From assembly GCF_018320785.1 (NCBI RefSeq), contig NC_054882.1, positions 25,982,719 through 26,046,718 on the forward strand: a stretch of 64,000 nt of DNA, written 5' to 3'. The translations under genes and the position numbers were made by a program. Position 1 is the stretch's first letter; every line of letters begins with the position of its first letter. The notes below the pieces were generated by a model. That model worked only from the letters and a program-made list of their open reading frames with translations. It was not told where the DNA came from and made no database searches. Positions 24,311-44,130 of this stretch are shown here, one piece after another. This DNA is from Cheilinus undulatus. Lineage: Eukaryota > Chordata > Actinopteri > Labriformes > Labridae.

Positions 24311-27300
24311 ACAAAAAAAGCCTGAAAAGGTACTTGCATCTGTTGGTGGAGAGGTAACATAAGCCTATAATTGTTTGCTAACACTTTTCAGGCAAAAACA
24401 ACTGTAGAAAATGATGACCTATGACAAGTCTTCTTACATAATCTCTGAGAAGACAGTCACTGCAGGTTTTCACACATTGTAAAGTGCTAGCATTAGCCGT
24501 CTGACTCAGAATTTTTTTAAGGTGGTTTCTTCTCTATAAGCTAAGTCATAATGGTGTTTTGGAACCATTTAGATGTCAAAAAAAGCCATTATCCACTTGT
24601 GTGGTCATTGGGAACTTTTGTGTTATTATGAGTCTCAGTTCTTTGACAAACCAAACACTTGCTTTTTTCTAAAGACCTTAAACATTCCCGCACACAGTTT
24701 TTTCTTACAGCTGAGTGGCGTGTGGTCTCTCAGCTCATTAGTCAAAAGTGTGCACTTAGCTGAGAACAGCAGCTAACATTTAGCACCATCACTCACCAAA
24801 CCCAAAGCCCTCTGTGCTTGTACAACCGGCATGCGAGGGTCATCACGGATGACTTGGTGTCAGTCTATAAACAGAGAGAGTGAAGACGAGCTTTCAGAGA
24901 GTCTGTCCAACATAATCAGACTCTGACATCACTTGCCGGAATTGAGCGGACTCGCTGCAACCAATTAATCATTTTCTTCCGTGCATACAACCAGGGATAA
25001 ACCAGCCAAATGCCACCACGACATGATCTGATCCCTTTCTTGCACAAAAATCCACCTCGCTTCTACTATGAGGCTACATCTAGACATTTAACATTTTTAA
25101 TCAGGACTGGATTAGAATAAGTGGAAAGTAATGTAAGACTTTTACCCAGTATGTCTGAAATGGTGTTCTGCCACAGACAGAGGAAGTTCTTATAATGCTA
25201 TTTCACAGATCACCATTTCAGCCAAGTGAGGCCAGCTCCAAAATCCACCAGTAATATCCATATTTCCCACTTTTATCCCTCCGAGGCCAAGCACGAATTA
25301 TGATCAATGATTTACAGCAGCCAAAGGGTCCAAGACATTTTAGCGTTCTGGCATGTGCTAGAGACAAAACAGCTGAAAGACTAAAGAAAAAGTTTAGTCT
25401 CTAGGCTTCTTCCTTAGAGGATATCTTTTGATTCCTACATTTTCTTGAGAAAGCCAAGATGACAAGTAACTGAAAACTGTGCATTAAGTAAAAAAAAAAA
25501 AAAACAAACCCTGAAAAGGAAAGATTTAAGGATCACTGTCAGCACTTGAACCACAACTAAATCAACACATGTTGAAGATAAAAGCTGACCACTGATGCCC
25601 TTGCTACTGATCATGTTTTCTAGTAGTTTATCAGTGACTCATGCTGTTCTGTGTGACTAGTATCCATGTAGGACTCTTACTCACTCTTTTATTCTCAACA
25701 TGTTGTCATTTTGTTCTCCTAAAACTCTTCTTACACAAGCTTTGTCCCTCAGGGCATGTTTTACGTTGGATAAGAATGATGGGCTAAAGCAGGGCCTGCT
25801 GCCAAATAAAATTTGTCAATACATGCTAGATTTCAAACACACCTCCTTTTAAAAAATCTCCTCATTCTGCTGTGTAAAAGTACACCTGCAGGGGTGAACA
25901 TAGTGGAAGCTCTCCATGCTAGAGGTGGCATGGACTTGAATTGTTTGATGACTTATGCAGTAAGAATGATGTTAAGGAGAAGGTTTAGCATGTCTGTACG
26001 GTAACCCTGCGTCATGCGTACCTAAAATCAATCTTAATCTGCCCAACCTAAGATGTCAGTCCAGTTTCCATGCTCTCATAAATTAAATCCTGAAAAAAAC
26101 ACTTATTGAGCCACATATTTGCTAAGAGGGAAGTCATAAAAATTTAACACGTGCATAGACTGCAAAAAGGTCAAACCCATATAAACTATTGCTATCATAA
26201 AATACCAAAATTCTCTTTTTTATCCTTAAGAAAGAGGCAGAATGAGAGCAAGAGATGGCAGACTCATAAAAGGAAAACATTCCACTAACTATTGCTTTTG
26301 TTTGGATAAAGCTAAATTCCTAGCGTTTTTTGCTGTATGGTCATAAACTGAAGCAGAGAAAATTCAATTGCTGTGAATGCTGCAAGAAAGTTTTTGAATA
26401 TTGTTGGTGTTACTGGAGAGAAGGTGCTGGGGTTGCAGGGGGAGGCCTTCAGACCCTCTTAGAGCCTGGGTGGAGGAATCCTATTAAATAGAAGATGGGA
26501 TAAGGGGTAGGATACTATTTTTATTATTACTATCATCACTGAAGTAAAAAGGAAACTGTGGTGTTACTGTAAATCAAGAGGTAGGCAATCTTATGGAAGC
26601 CAGCCAGCTTTGAAAATCCCAGAAGAAGTAATCAGCTAAGAATTTCATCTTTCAAGTGCAATTTTCCATCATGTACATAAAGCACATCATGCACATCACA
26701 ATCTTAGAAACCATCAGCAATCATACTGTATGATTGTCTGACAGCAGTGCAGAATATGTCTAGGGGAATCTATGCCAATATCTTAGTGTGTCCAGTTTAG
26801 CCAGCAGGACTGTAAGGGCATCCAGTTGTCCTGTACCATGCTAAAACAATAAGGAATCAAAATGCTGATTGGCTTTTGCAACGAAGTGTCAGACCAGTCA
26901 CTCAAGAGGAAATTTTGATCTGTAATGGATTTTTAACTGCACTATTGTCCAGTAAGCTGTTTGTAGAGATAAAATAATCCAATGGGAAGTAATTAGACAT
27001 TAGCACAGATGATATTACTCCTGTTTTTACCCTCCAGACATACTGATTGTCCTGCAGCCTGCTGATACACGATTGGCCAAAATAGCTTCAATTACAAACG
27101 TGCTAAAAACAGACAACCAGCTCACTTCCCATGCAGACAATCCAGGGCCCGGTGTGGAGATAAAGCACCTAGTGAGATCACATCATCATGGGCTTAGTAG
27201 TTGAACAAAATTAGAAACAAATCTAACCACTAACAGTGATGAAACTTGGCTTTATTAAAAGTCTTAAGTACTTAATCGCTACATCAATAGCTCTCTTCCA

Positions 27301-27980
27301 TCTGACACATGAACAGATTTCATAAACAAGTTTTCACCTGCATGCCCACCACCTTCAAGGTGCCCTCTGTAAGCCACAAACTGTTTTCATGGATGATACC
27401 GCCCTTTCTTGTAGCTCTCTTAACCAGCCTAAGCCCCAGGCAATGTAAAATAAAACGCTAAATACAGAGCAGTTATCTTTTTTAATGTTTTAATCAGATC
27501 TTTTCACGTGCCTGCTTGGACGCGTGCAATTAGTCATCACTCCAACAACAAACTTTAGCTCTCAGTGTTGTTTTTAAGATTGCCCACGTTGCCATAGAGT
27601 TCATTTATTGGCACCCTTCCTGCCGGTATCTTTACTCTGGATTTGTTTGTAGGGTTTGTTTTGACTGCACAGGCAGGCCTTCCTGTTGCTATAGTTAAAA
27701 GCCATTTACTGGTAAAACTTCTTCATATTATTCACAGCATAGAAACATGGCTTTAGCTCCATCTCTGAATAACAAGAACAGTTTGATACCTAAGGTAAAA
27801 AAAACTAGGCTAGTTGTTTTACTGTGTCTATAGTTTAGTACCTTATTAGTTGAGCTTAGCACAAGAAAACAGGGGGAAATAGCTAGATTTGTCTGCTTTT
27901 AGTTTCCTGCTTTGTTTTAAGCTAATTCAACCAGACACTAAATAAAGCTCGAACAAATATACTGCGTGATGTTTTGGAGG
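24311..27980. other. gene-free, repeat-poor stretch upstream of thbs1
   Basis: No exon, RNA gene or element ends recognised. 26930-27660 has CACGTG, ACGCGT, CAATTAG and similar motifs, lacks repeat words and looks single-copy; it is a candidate distal regulatory region about 5.5 kb upstream of thbs1, unproven. Confidence 0.35.
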
Positions 27981-27984
27981 TGAA

Positions 27985-28730
27985 TATGGTTGATTTTGAA
28001 CCTTGAACAGGATAAAACAATTAGCCCAACTCATTTTAGTTAAGCTAACATCTCCTGGCTGTAGATTTATATTTACCCAGTTATCTTATCTAAGTTAGTT
28101 AAGCTTATTTAGGTAGTAACCTTGAACAGGGTAAAACAGCTAGCCTAGCTTATGTAGAAGTACTTGAATTAATCAATTACATTTTTGCTTTCCTGCTTTA
28201 TTATTATCATAATCATTATTTAAGCTAAGCTAACGTCTCCTGGCTGTAGCTTCATATTTACCCAGTTAGCTTATCTTATTAAGCTTAGTTTAGCTTATTT
28301 AAGTAGTCACATCACAACAGGGTAAAACAGCTAGCCAAGCTCAGGTCAGAGTTGTTGAGTTAATGATTTATTAAATATATTTTCCTGCTTTATTGTTATT
28401 ATAATTATTATCCCAGCTAAGCTAATGCCTCCCAGCTGTAGCTTCATATGTACCAAGTTAGCTTATCTTATTTAAGCAGTCACATTGAACAGGGAAACGC
28501 AGCTAACCTAGCTCAGGTCAAAATTATTGAATTAATGCATTATATTTTTATATACCTGGTTTATAATTATTATATTAACTCTTTCTAACATCTCCTGGCT
28601 GTAGCTTCATATTTACTGAGTTAGGTTGGCTCATTTCAACATCACTCAGCTCTTTAACAGGTTGAATAAGCTAGCCTTGCTTTGCCCAAAGCTAGAAAGT
28701 TAATGTGCAATATTCTTTATTTTTCTTCTT
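27985..28730. repeat. ~165-195-bp satellite, four degenerate copies
   Basis: The block CTAACRTCTCCTGGCTGTAG, then CTTCATATTTACCCAGTTAG, recurs at about 28045, 28228, 28424 and 28586. Each is preceded by ACAGGGTAAAACAGCTAGCC and TTCCTGCTTTATT blocks. The array ends against the Tc1-like copy at 28742. Confidence 0.85.
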
Positions 28731-28741
28731 TTCCCCCCTCA

Positions 28742-29545
28742 AACTTAGCTGCTGAATACAGCACCTTTGTCAGCGATTGACACAACAAGTTTTGCACACC
28801 TAGATTGAGGGATTTTCTGCCATACTTCTTTGCAAATCCTCTCAAGCTCAGTCATGTTGAGTGAGGACCATTGGTGGACAGCTATTTTCACATCTCTCCA
28901 GAGATGTTCGATAGGGTTCAAGTCAGGACTCTGGCTGGGCCACCCAAGAAAATTCACATAGTTGTCCCTAAGCCACTCCTGTGTTGTCTTGGCTGTTTGA
29001 TTAGGGTTATAGTTGTGTTGGAAAGTGAACCTTCAGCGCAGTCTGAGGTCCTGAGCGCTGTGAAACAGGTTTTCAGTGAGGACATTGCTGTACTTTAGCT
29101 TTCCCTCAACCCTGACCAGTTCCTCAGTCCCTGCTACTGAAACCCCCCACAGCATGATGCTGCCACCTCCATACCTCACTGGTGGGATGGTATTGGGCAG
29201 GTGATAAACGGTGCCTGGTTTCCCCACGACTTAATGTTTAGAATTGAGGCCAAACAGTTCAACCTTGGTTTCATCAGACAAGAGAATCTTGTTTCTCACA
29301 GTCTGAGTGTCCTTAAGGCAGACTGTCATGTGTTTTGCACTGAGGAGGGACTTCCATCTCATTAAGCCCAGATCAGTGGAGGGTTGCAGTGATGGTTGTC
29401 TTCCCGGTCACCTCCCATATTAAGGCCCTTCTCCCCCGATTGCTCAGGTTGGCTGGGGACCAGCTCTTGGTAGAGTCCTGGTTGTGCCAAATTTCTTCCA
29501 TTTGAGAATTATGGAGGCCACTGTGGTCTGGGAACCTCCAGTGTA
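28742..29545 (-). mobile_element. Tc1-like transposon, decayed transposase
   Basis: The minus strand reads WPSQSPDLNPIEHLWRDVK at 28745-28957, the third-catalytic-residue region of Tc1 transposases (DD34E, Glu of the IEHLW motif). Upstream, at 29033-29227, it reads GGGSIMLWG, which precedes it in the family. Homology continues to 29545 with frameshifts. No intact ORF and no recognisable terminal repeats. Confidence 0.9.
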
Positions 29546-31034
29546 GCAGAATATTTGTAGTCTTTTTTGAATCTGACTGTAAATGTGTTTTAACTTTCGT
29601 AAAAGTGTTTCACACTTTGTAATTTTGCACTTTGCACATGTTTTGGTTAATCTTAATTTGTTTCAGGCTCTGTAAAGGTGTTTCAGACTCTGTTATTTTG
29701 TATTGCTTTTAGGACTAGGTAAGACTAGGTGTCAAAATATGTGCCAAATATGTTAAATAAAAGGGCTTTTGATTTTGATATTCAATGCTGGAAAACAGCA
29801 TGGCTCAATAGAAAATCATTTTTTAAATATAAAAAAATACACTATTGTTGGACACTTTGTGGCACATACTGTTCACACAGGAAAAAGAAGCAGACTCAAC
29901 TTTATGAGAATTGTGTTTTATGTAAGCCCATGGACTGAGGAGCAGTGAAATTCTGCGATGTAACACAAATGAGCTCTCCCACCCTCTGACGGGCGTATGT
30001 AAGCTCCCCCGTTGGAAAAAAAAATCTCTGGGGAGACACAGGGAGTAAACACTTGCTATCTAAGGGCTGTTTCCGCTGTAGTTTTGGCTCGCTTTAGTGG
30101 CTATTCATCAGAGCTTGGCAAGTCTCTTCACCTCCAACACAGTCCTGTCAGTCGCACCTCCCACGCTGTGAGGTCACGGTCACGCCTACAATGATGTGCC
30201 GAGTCACACCTGCCTATGATATCTCTAAAATCTTTCCCATGAGGCTCTTATCCCACCTCTGTCCAATTTCACAGCCATTTGGAGCCACTAAATGAAAGAT
30301 TGAACAAGACATGTGAAGGATCATCACGGCCTTATCACTGATGTTTCACCAAGATGAATACTCCATGCTGTAAATCCAACATGTCAGAGTGGTCCTAAAA
30401 AGTCTGAGTTCCTTAAGTGTGTTCTGTATTCATCAGATGAAGAACAGGTATCCAGATGCTGTGCCTCAGCAGCCCATATATCTAATCTAAATTTGGACTG
30501 ACGCTGTAGGAAGGCGTCACTCTGTCCCTGTTTTTCTAGAATACTTTCATTTCTTTCACGTGCTCTTTCCTCAACTTTCCTACATACACAACTCTGCAAG
30601 CTAGAGTGATTTAAAAACTAAAAATATGCATGTTTTCAGTGAAAAGAGGTAAATGCTTCTTGGGATGTACTGAAACAAATCTGTCAAGAGGAGTGTCTTA
30701 ACACGGCCGTGGTCTGGCGAGGGAAAAGAGAGAAGAGTCAAAGGTTAAATGCTCAGCCGTAAAACTTCAACCTACATATGTCTGATGATGTCACAACTTG
30801 GGAACATTTTCTACATGTTTGAAGTCATAAGGATTGTGAAATGCTGTTTAAAACACTCAGATTTAATGGTGAGCACTGGAAAGTAACTCTATTAAGAACT
30901 GCACTGATGTACATTTTTAATGTACTTGTTATTTAGAGTATCTAAGTCTGTCAAAATAGTAGAATATTGTGGAAAACTCTAGTTTGCAAAGCTTTCCTGA
31001 GCTTTCAGACTCTTATTCTGGTTCAGTAAACACA
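29546..31034. other. gene-free stretch, nothing recognised
   Basis: Short degenerate GTAAA-GTGTTTCA words occur at 29570-29700. No exon is supported; the ORFs at 29729-29938, 30012-30194 and 30384-30599 have no signature. Confidence 0.4.
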
Positions 31035-32015
31035 ACTGTAATCATGGGGAAGAGTGCTGACTTGACAAATGTCAACAATCACTGACATCCTTCACAAGGA
31101 GGGTGAACCACAGAGGGTCACTGCTGAAAGGACAGGCTGTTCTCAGAGGCTGTATCAAAGCATATTTATAGAAAGTTGACTGGAAGATAAAAGTGTGATA
31201 AGAAGGTGGTGCACAAGCAACAGATGTCAAAAGTGTTTCACCTGAACTAAGGAGAAAATAAACTGGACTGTTGCTCAGTGGTCCAAAGTCCTGTTTTCAA
31301 ATGAATCTTTTGGAAATTAAGGTCCCAGAGTCTGGAGGAAGATCACTGAAGCACAGAATCCAACGTGCTTGAGGTCTAATGTTTTCGGTTTCCAAAGTCA
31401 GTGATGGTTTGAGGTTCCATGTCATCTACTGCTGTTGGTCCACTGTGCTTTATCAAGTCCAGCATCAATGCTGTCAGCCATCTACTAGGAGATTTTAGAG
31501 CCCTTCATGGCTCCATCTGCTAAGAAATTTATTGAGATACTGATTTCCTTTTCCAGCAGGACTTGGCACCTGCCCAAGAAGCCAAAACTGCTAGAAACTG
31601 GTTTTGTGATCATGGTGTTACTGTGCTTGATTGGCCAGGCAACTGGTCTGACTTGAACCCCGTAGAAAATCTCTGAGGGGATATCAAAGAAAGATGAGAG
31701 ACTTCAGACTTAACAGTACAGACTGAAGGCTGCTATCAAAGCAACCTGAGCTTCATAACAAACCAGCAGTGCCACGGATTGATTTGCTCCATGCCATGTT
31801 GCATAGATGCAGCAACTAGTGCAAAAGGAGCTCCAACCAATTACTGAGCACATAAATGAGCATAATTTTCAACATTTCTGTACTATAAATATTCTGTACT
31901 ATAAATATTTCACTTTGATTGGGATGAAGCTAGAATATATTGACGTTTCACTGATTAATTAAAGGAAACAAATTAGCTTTTACATGGTATTCTATTTTTA
32001 GATGCACCTGTATGG
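31035..32015 (+). mobile_element. Tc1-like transposon, second family, internally deleted
   Basis: Matches a fish Tc1-like family along its length: CTTCACAAGGAGGGT, AACTGGACTGTTGCTCAGTG, AGGTCCCAGAGTCTGGAGGA, TCCAGCAGGACTTGGCACCT and GATTGGCCAGGCAACTGG, then a GATGCACCTGTA end near 32010. Translated pieces resemble NESFGN-GPRVWRK and PSADKLY-type Tc1 blocks. Part of the 5' half is missing and stops are frequent, so it is dead. Confidence 0.85.
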
Positions 32016-32839
32016 TGCTGTAAAGTGCATCCTGAAACAGGTAAAATGGGTCCCACTGCAAAAAAATCTTGTCCTACGGAGCTATTATCTTTAAATGTTT
32101 CTTTAAATGGGTAGAGGAGGATGCATAATGTTGTGGGTGTTTTAGCTGATGCCTTTCTGCCCTGTGACCCAGGATTGATCTGTGTTTGTAACTTTAGTTT
32201 ATATGTCTTTCACTTTGCTTTCCTCTTGTCAATGGTTTTCTTAATTTCAATTAGGTTGTCCTTTTCAAACAAATTTAAATAATAACAAATAAGGGAATTA
32301 CAGTAAACCCCTATTTCCCCCCATTTTTTTCTATTATATTTTATCAAAAACCTCCCAACACTGAAGCAATGCTTGAAATTTGTTTCTGAAACTCCTTATA
32401 CACAAATTAATCACAAAAGTATCCTCCAACCACAGCTCTGACTCACCCTATTCATATCAAACTTTCATTTGTTACTCAATGAGTCCCCTGGTGGCCAAAC
32501 AAGGTAAAGCCAGATGAGCAGCACTCAAAGAACCAGTCTGCTGTTTGTTATAAATCTGATCTGAAATTAATACGCCAGTGTTAGGTATGGAATAATACTT
32601 AATGTTTTGTTTGACTTTTATATTCACTCATAACTAGTCTTATATTACCAGCCTTCTGAATTAATTGACCAACTTATGTCGGATCATATGAGAAATCAAT
32701 CTACATCTATATTTGGGTAAAATGAGTGCTTTATAAAAATTAAGACTATTTGCCGAACAATTAAACTTTTATTAGACCGGAAACGACCACGTCTTGGCAC
32801 GAGAGCGCGTATGAAATATTTGTCCGGTGATGGAAATCC
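32016..32839. other. thbs1: gene-free stretch before the thbs1 promoter
   Basis: AT-rich to about 32760, then abruptly GC-richer, marking the start of the promoter region. No exon; the minus-strand ORF at 32761-33006 overlaps the promoter and is not a gene. Confidence 0.45.
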
Positions 32840-33014
32840 AGCTCAGGAATGCACTTTTCCCCCTGTTGTGTGCGTCTCGGATATTCCTCTGACTGGCTCT
32901 GAGGTAAGACAGCAAGGCCGTCCCCTCTCTGCTGCTGCGCTCCTATTGGTCCGCTCTGGAGCTCAGGAATGTCTTCAAAGCGTTTAAATAGCTGTAGTAT
33001 CGACAAGAGAAGTC
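32840..33014 (+). promoter_or_regulatory. thbs1: thbs1 core promoter and proximal elements
   Basis: A TATA-like TTTAAATA lies at 32983-32990 and an inverted CCAAT box (ATTGG) at 32945-32949. The 12-mer AGCTCAGGAATG occurs twice about 120 bp apart; each copy carries GGAATG (32846-32851 and 32966-32971), the TEAD/M-CAT core. A further GGAATA-type site lies at about 32881-32888 on the reverse strand. THBS1 is a known YAP/TEAD target, so the sites are plausible, but function is inferred. The start site is placed about 25-30 bp below the TATA-like box. Confidence 0.6.
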
Positions 33015-33319
33015 AGTAGAATAAGTCACATCATCGGAATAAAAACCGAACGGGAGCTCAAGGAGACTTTGCAACTTGATAGCCTAAATCTCACGAGCTT
33101 CTACGAGAGCTAGCTGCAGGAAAGGAAACGGGACAAATATCCTAAGAAGAAAGGACTTTTTTCTGCTTTTTTAAAGTATTAACCGAGGGATTTTCATTTT
33201 TAAAGGTTTGTATGCAATCTTTATTATTATTATTAAGGGCAAAATGTAGTTTTAACCTGCTCACTAACGGCGTGTTTTGTTATTGTTTGGCTCTCATAGG
33301 GATCACTTGAGATTTCAGG
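33015..33319 (+). other. thbs1: thbs1 5'UTR: non-coding exon 1, a 94-bp intron and 20 nt of exon 2
   Basis: Exon 1 is taken as about 33015-33205, with donor GT at 33206. Intron 1 is 33206-33299, with acceptor AG at 33298-33299. Exon 2 adds 20 nt before the ATG. A non-coding first exon followed by an exon coding only the signal peptide matches the vertebrate THBS1 layout. I see no upstream ATG. The 5' end is estimated from the TATA-like box only. Confidence 0.65.
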
Positions 33320-40155
<6,836 letters not shown>

Positions 40156-41765
40156 TCGGACTGCAGAGGCTTCCAGACAGAATCCGGCTGTCAGTATGAG
40201 TACTTAAGAAAGGAACTGGATCAAAGTCTTTTTAACTTTCTCATTTGAAAAATGCACATTGGAGGAATGATGAGCAAGTGAGCTGACCTCTGGACTTTAT
40301 GCCAAATGAAAATTCAACGATAATTCTGCACCACTGCACCAAACTCGAATAGTGAGCGCAGCTCTGCTCAGAAGAAATTGGCCCCCTCACTTTGTCGCTC
40401 TGATCTTCATTGAAGGGGGGGCCATATTTCATTGCTTTGCACACCTGAACTGTTGTCGGTATTCCTCTGTGGATGAGGGACCAAAGGAGAGAGTGTTCCA
40501 TGTTTTTGATTATTTTTTTAACTCCTATTTTTGAGCATTAATACACATCTGCTGTGGACTCAGAGATACTTGTTTAAGTATGAAGAAGGTAGTGGGAGAG
40601 CTTTAAAAGGCCGGGGTGATGATACCCTTTGAAGGATCTGTTGAGGGACCATGGACAGTATGGACCGACTGTTAACTATCAAAGAGTGTGAATGTTGTTT
40701 GTATGTGCCACCCAGCAAGCATTATTATGAAGTCAGTTCTAAAATTTGGTTTCTTGCAAAGATTTCTCCCCTTACTTTAATACAGACCTGCATATGTAAG
40801 GCCGTTTATTCAGCTGAGGCTTAGGGCTGGCTATTTGTCTTCTCAGGAAAAAGCACTAAATGGAATTGAGGAGAGCACAAATTCAGGACAGCACAGGGAA
40901 GCAGTATCACTGAACACTGCTTTGGAACAGAAATCATTAGCAAATATTATGTAAATATCTCTAATATTTACTGATAGTTTCAAGGGACGTAAACAGAAAG
41001 GGCCAGTCTATTTCCTGCCATGAGTAAAACTATGCAAGTGTCGCTCATCTCTGCACGTTTCCAGCTTAAAAAGCAATTACAAATACCCCCTCATGGCACT
41101 ACATTTGATCAAAGCAGTACAAACAATAGGCATCACTTACAGTAAATATTCTGCTTCTGCAGTGTGTATGACGAGTGCGCCTGAGCTTGTGTGTACATCT
41201 CTGACAAGGGAAAATTAAAAGAAAACCCTTAATGTACAAATATTACCTCATTAATTCTTTTTGTATTGAGGCCAGCAATACACAAGAATCAGTCGTCTTT
41301 GCAACAGAGTATAAATTGGTTGGCTTCTTCTATTTTTTACACAAAACTTTTAATCATTTATATACTGTATATAAGATATTTTTGTAGTGGAAAAGAAGCC
41401 CGAATAGGAACGTAAAGGAAATGTTTTGACTGTGTTGTGCTTTGTGTATGTTTTTCCTGTGCATTTTTTGATAAATTATTGTGTTAAATGTTGAGGTTAT
41501 TTCATTTGTGTAGATATATGCTATTTAAATAATTTATCTAGAAGCGTAGCCTCATATGGAAGCGTTTCTGTCTGTATAAACTTATTTGCACACTGACATG
41601 AGGATGTCTTTGTTTTTTTTGTTTTGTTTTGTTTTGTATGTGTTTTTTAATTATTAGTGAAGCTTTTCTATAAACTTTGTACTATAGTTTCTACCAAAAG
41701 TGCTGTTTATACTCCTATCTGGTATTTTGTAATGTCAAGTGAACAATAAACACTTAAAGACAAAA
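40156..41765 (+). other. thbs1: thbs1 3'UTR with polyadenylation signal
   Basis: About 1.6 kb of AT-rich sequence runs from the TAA to a canonical AATAAA at 41745-41750, with cleavage expected near 41765. Two TTTGCACA octamers (40436-40443 and 41585-41592) are 8-mer seed matches for miR-19. ATTTA-type AU-rich pentamers occur (for example near 41521-41540), consistent with an unstable immediate-early mRNA. A (GTTTT)n tract lies at about 41612-41636. Confidence 0.8.
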
Positions 41766-43599
41766 TATATCTTGGCTTTTTGGTCTCTTGGCGGTTAAAA
41801 AGTTTCTCCTCAGCAATTTTGGATTGAAGGCCTCTATCAAGACAAGCAATAGGAGCTGAGCCGTGCTGTGTCAAGCAACTGGAATCCATTAGTCGAGCAT
41901 AGAGAAGCCTTGGAGAGAGGGAGTATCCTTGGGAGTCAATAGCAGGAAAACTCCACATGAAGTATAACCCACTTAAACAGGCACATCCAGATCTGATTAC
42001 ACATTACACAGGCATCTCCTTACACCTTTAAACGACAGCACTCCACGTGAGAGGCAGACAGAAGGAATCCAGTGGAGTGAACTTAAGTTATAGCCATTCT
42101 CAGCAGCGAGACCATGATTGAAATTCCTAAGTTTTCATAAAAATGTCTCAATAAAACTTGTCAAAGTGGATGAATCATCCACAGAAAAGACCTATGCTAG
42201 TATATCATGGGCAAACAGAAATCAGACTGCTGAGATATTTCACAGGGCCAGAAAGAGCTGTAATCTCAGGCACCAGCTGCCAGAAAAAGCCAGACAGTCT
42301 CAGTATGCCGCAGTTCTCCTTACATTAGAAGTGACCTCATTCTTACCATACTGAGCTCACCAAGTTTCCATTACCCGGAATGAGTGGTATATCTACCATA
42401 CTGAAATTAGACTGGAGGGCATTTGTGAGAGAAGCAAAGCTGCACCAAATTTATGAAAATGCAGCAAAAGTATGTGTAGAAAAAGGGATCAGCATGAAGA
42501 AAGGGTTTGCGTGAGCTCCTCTTGCTCTGAGGTGTCTGTTTAGATCCCCTGACTGATAGCACTGCAGGTCTCACTGATAGCACAGCTCTGGTTTGGAGGG
42601 TTTGACCTTAAAAGCTCACCTGGCCGACCTGTTTTCAGTCCAGAGGAATGTGAGATAATTCCTCCCGGGGTCAGCATGAGTGGGTGGAGTGAAGAGTGAG
42701 ACGAAAAGACCCGTAGGTGTCCAGTGCCAGGAGAGGGAGACGACATGCAGGCAGGACCTCTTGGCCGGGGGTCAGCCAGGTGCAGACGAGCTACTCATGC
42801 TGTGCGAGCAGGAGCAAAGGAGAGTGAACGCAAATCTCCAAAACAAAGCATAAATCTCAAAGCTGATCATCTTTTGACAGTAAGGTCCAGTTTCTTTAAA
42901 GGGAAATTGAGGAAAAAGTGGTCACACAGGGTCCAGTTTCAGATGATCCTTTTAATCTGACCCACTAGAGGAGATCACCTACAGAGGTAGGAATGAAAGG
43001 AATGCTGGGAGCTGAGATGGATCTATCACCATCCCTCTGTCCTTATTAACAGGATGCTTGAACTCATGTTACTGTCATATTAGAAAGGAGAGGAGAAAGT
43101 AAATACAATAAGGTGTTCAGACTTCAGCAAACAGATTTTCTGCTGTCAGCCAAGTGTTTATGTGAGCAGTAGAACATTTTGTGGCAACAGTACTCCACTA
43201 TTAGACTTAATGACAGCAATTTTCTGTTCTTATACATGATACTCAGGCTAATACAAAGGGTAGCCCTGCTGCTCAGCTTCCTCATGCAGAGTTGTACAGA
43301 CACATAAAAACAACAGGATGCAATCCAGCTGAGAATCAAAGACATGGAGACAAATAAGGATTTAAAAGGAAGACAGTTTTAGCTACAGTTTTGCTACATG
43401 CCGAAAATTATGTTTTCTCACAAGTTTTGAAAACGTAGAGAAATTTTTGGGGTAAGCTGTGTGTTTCATACAATCTGCTGAATATTTTCACCTTGACTTC
43501 TTCCTGCCAGCCTGTGAGCAGTTGGTGCTACTGTCACGCACATACTGTGGTTACTGTTTTCTGCTCACCCTTTTGCCTTATGCCCTGTTAAGAAAAACT
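41766..43599. other. gene-free stretch downstream of thbs1
   Basis: No exon recognised on either strand. fsip1 3' exons are expected somewhere between thbs1 and 58.8 kb on the minus strand, but I could not place one here. Confidence 0.4.
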
Positions 43600-44130
43600 C
43601 ACTTATTTACTGTTAAGAACAAATCTGGTCCAGTCAGTTAAATTGCAGTAAAATTAAAATCGAAGAATATTTAAAAAAAACTTATTTTCTCATTTCCTTT
43701 ACTGAGGGGTGGTTACTGAATGTATACGGTCATTTTGTCAATCAAATGTAATCCTTTAGATGCCAAATTTGATCCAATTCAACTTAATGCAATAGTAAAA
43801 ACACTCAGAAATAGAATACTCTAGTAAATAATATCATTTGTATTGCTTTTATTATCATTTGCTGACCTGTCTAGATGCAAAGACAGGACACTTACTTTGA
43901 TGCTTTTTTACTTTTTGTGCAGTACAAGATTTTGATGAAATTGTCACACATTTACTGTTAAGAACAAATTTTGTAAAGTGACAAACTGCAATAAAATTAT
44001 GATAGAACAATGTTTTTTAAAATTCTTTTTATTTTACTATTTCTCTTATCAGAGGGTTGCTATTTAATTTATATCATGATTGAATCAACCAAACCGAAAA
44101 AATTAACCCTTTCAATGCCAGTTGCTTGTC
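43600..44130. repeat. 345-bp-offset tandem duplication
   Basis: TTTACTGTTAAGAACAAAT at 43606 recurs at 43951. Homology then continues through TTGCAGTAAAATTA / CTGCAATAAAATTA, the ATTTTCTCATTTCC / TTTACTATTTCTC region and the TGAATC-AAT block. Confidence 0.7.
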
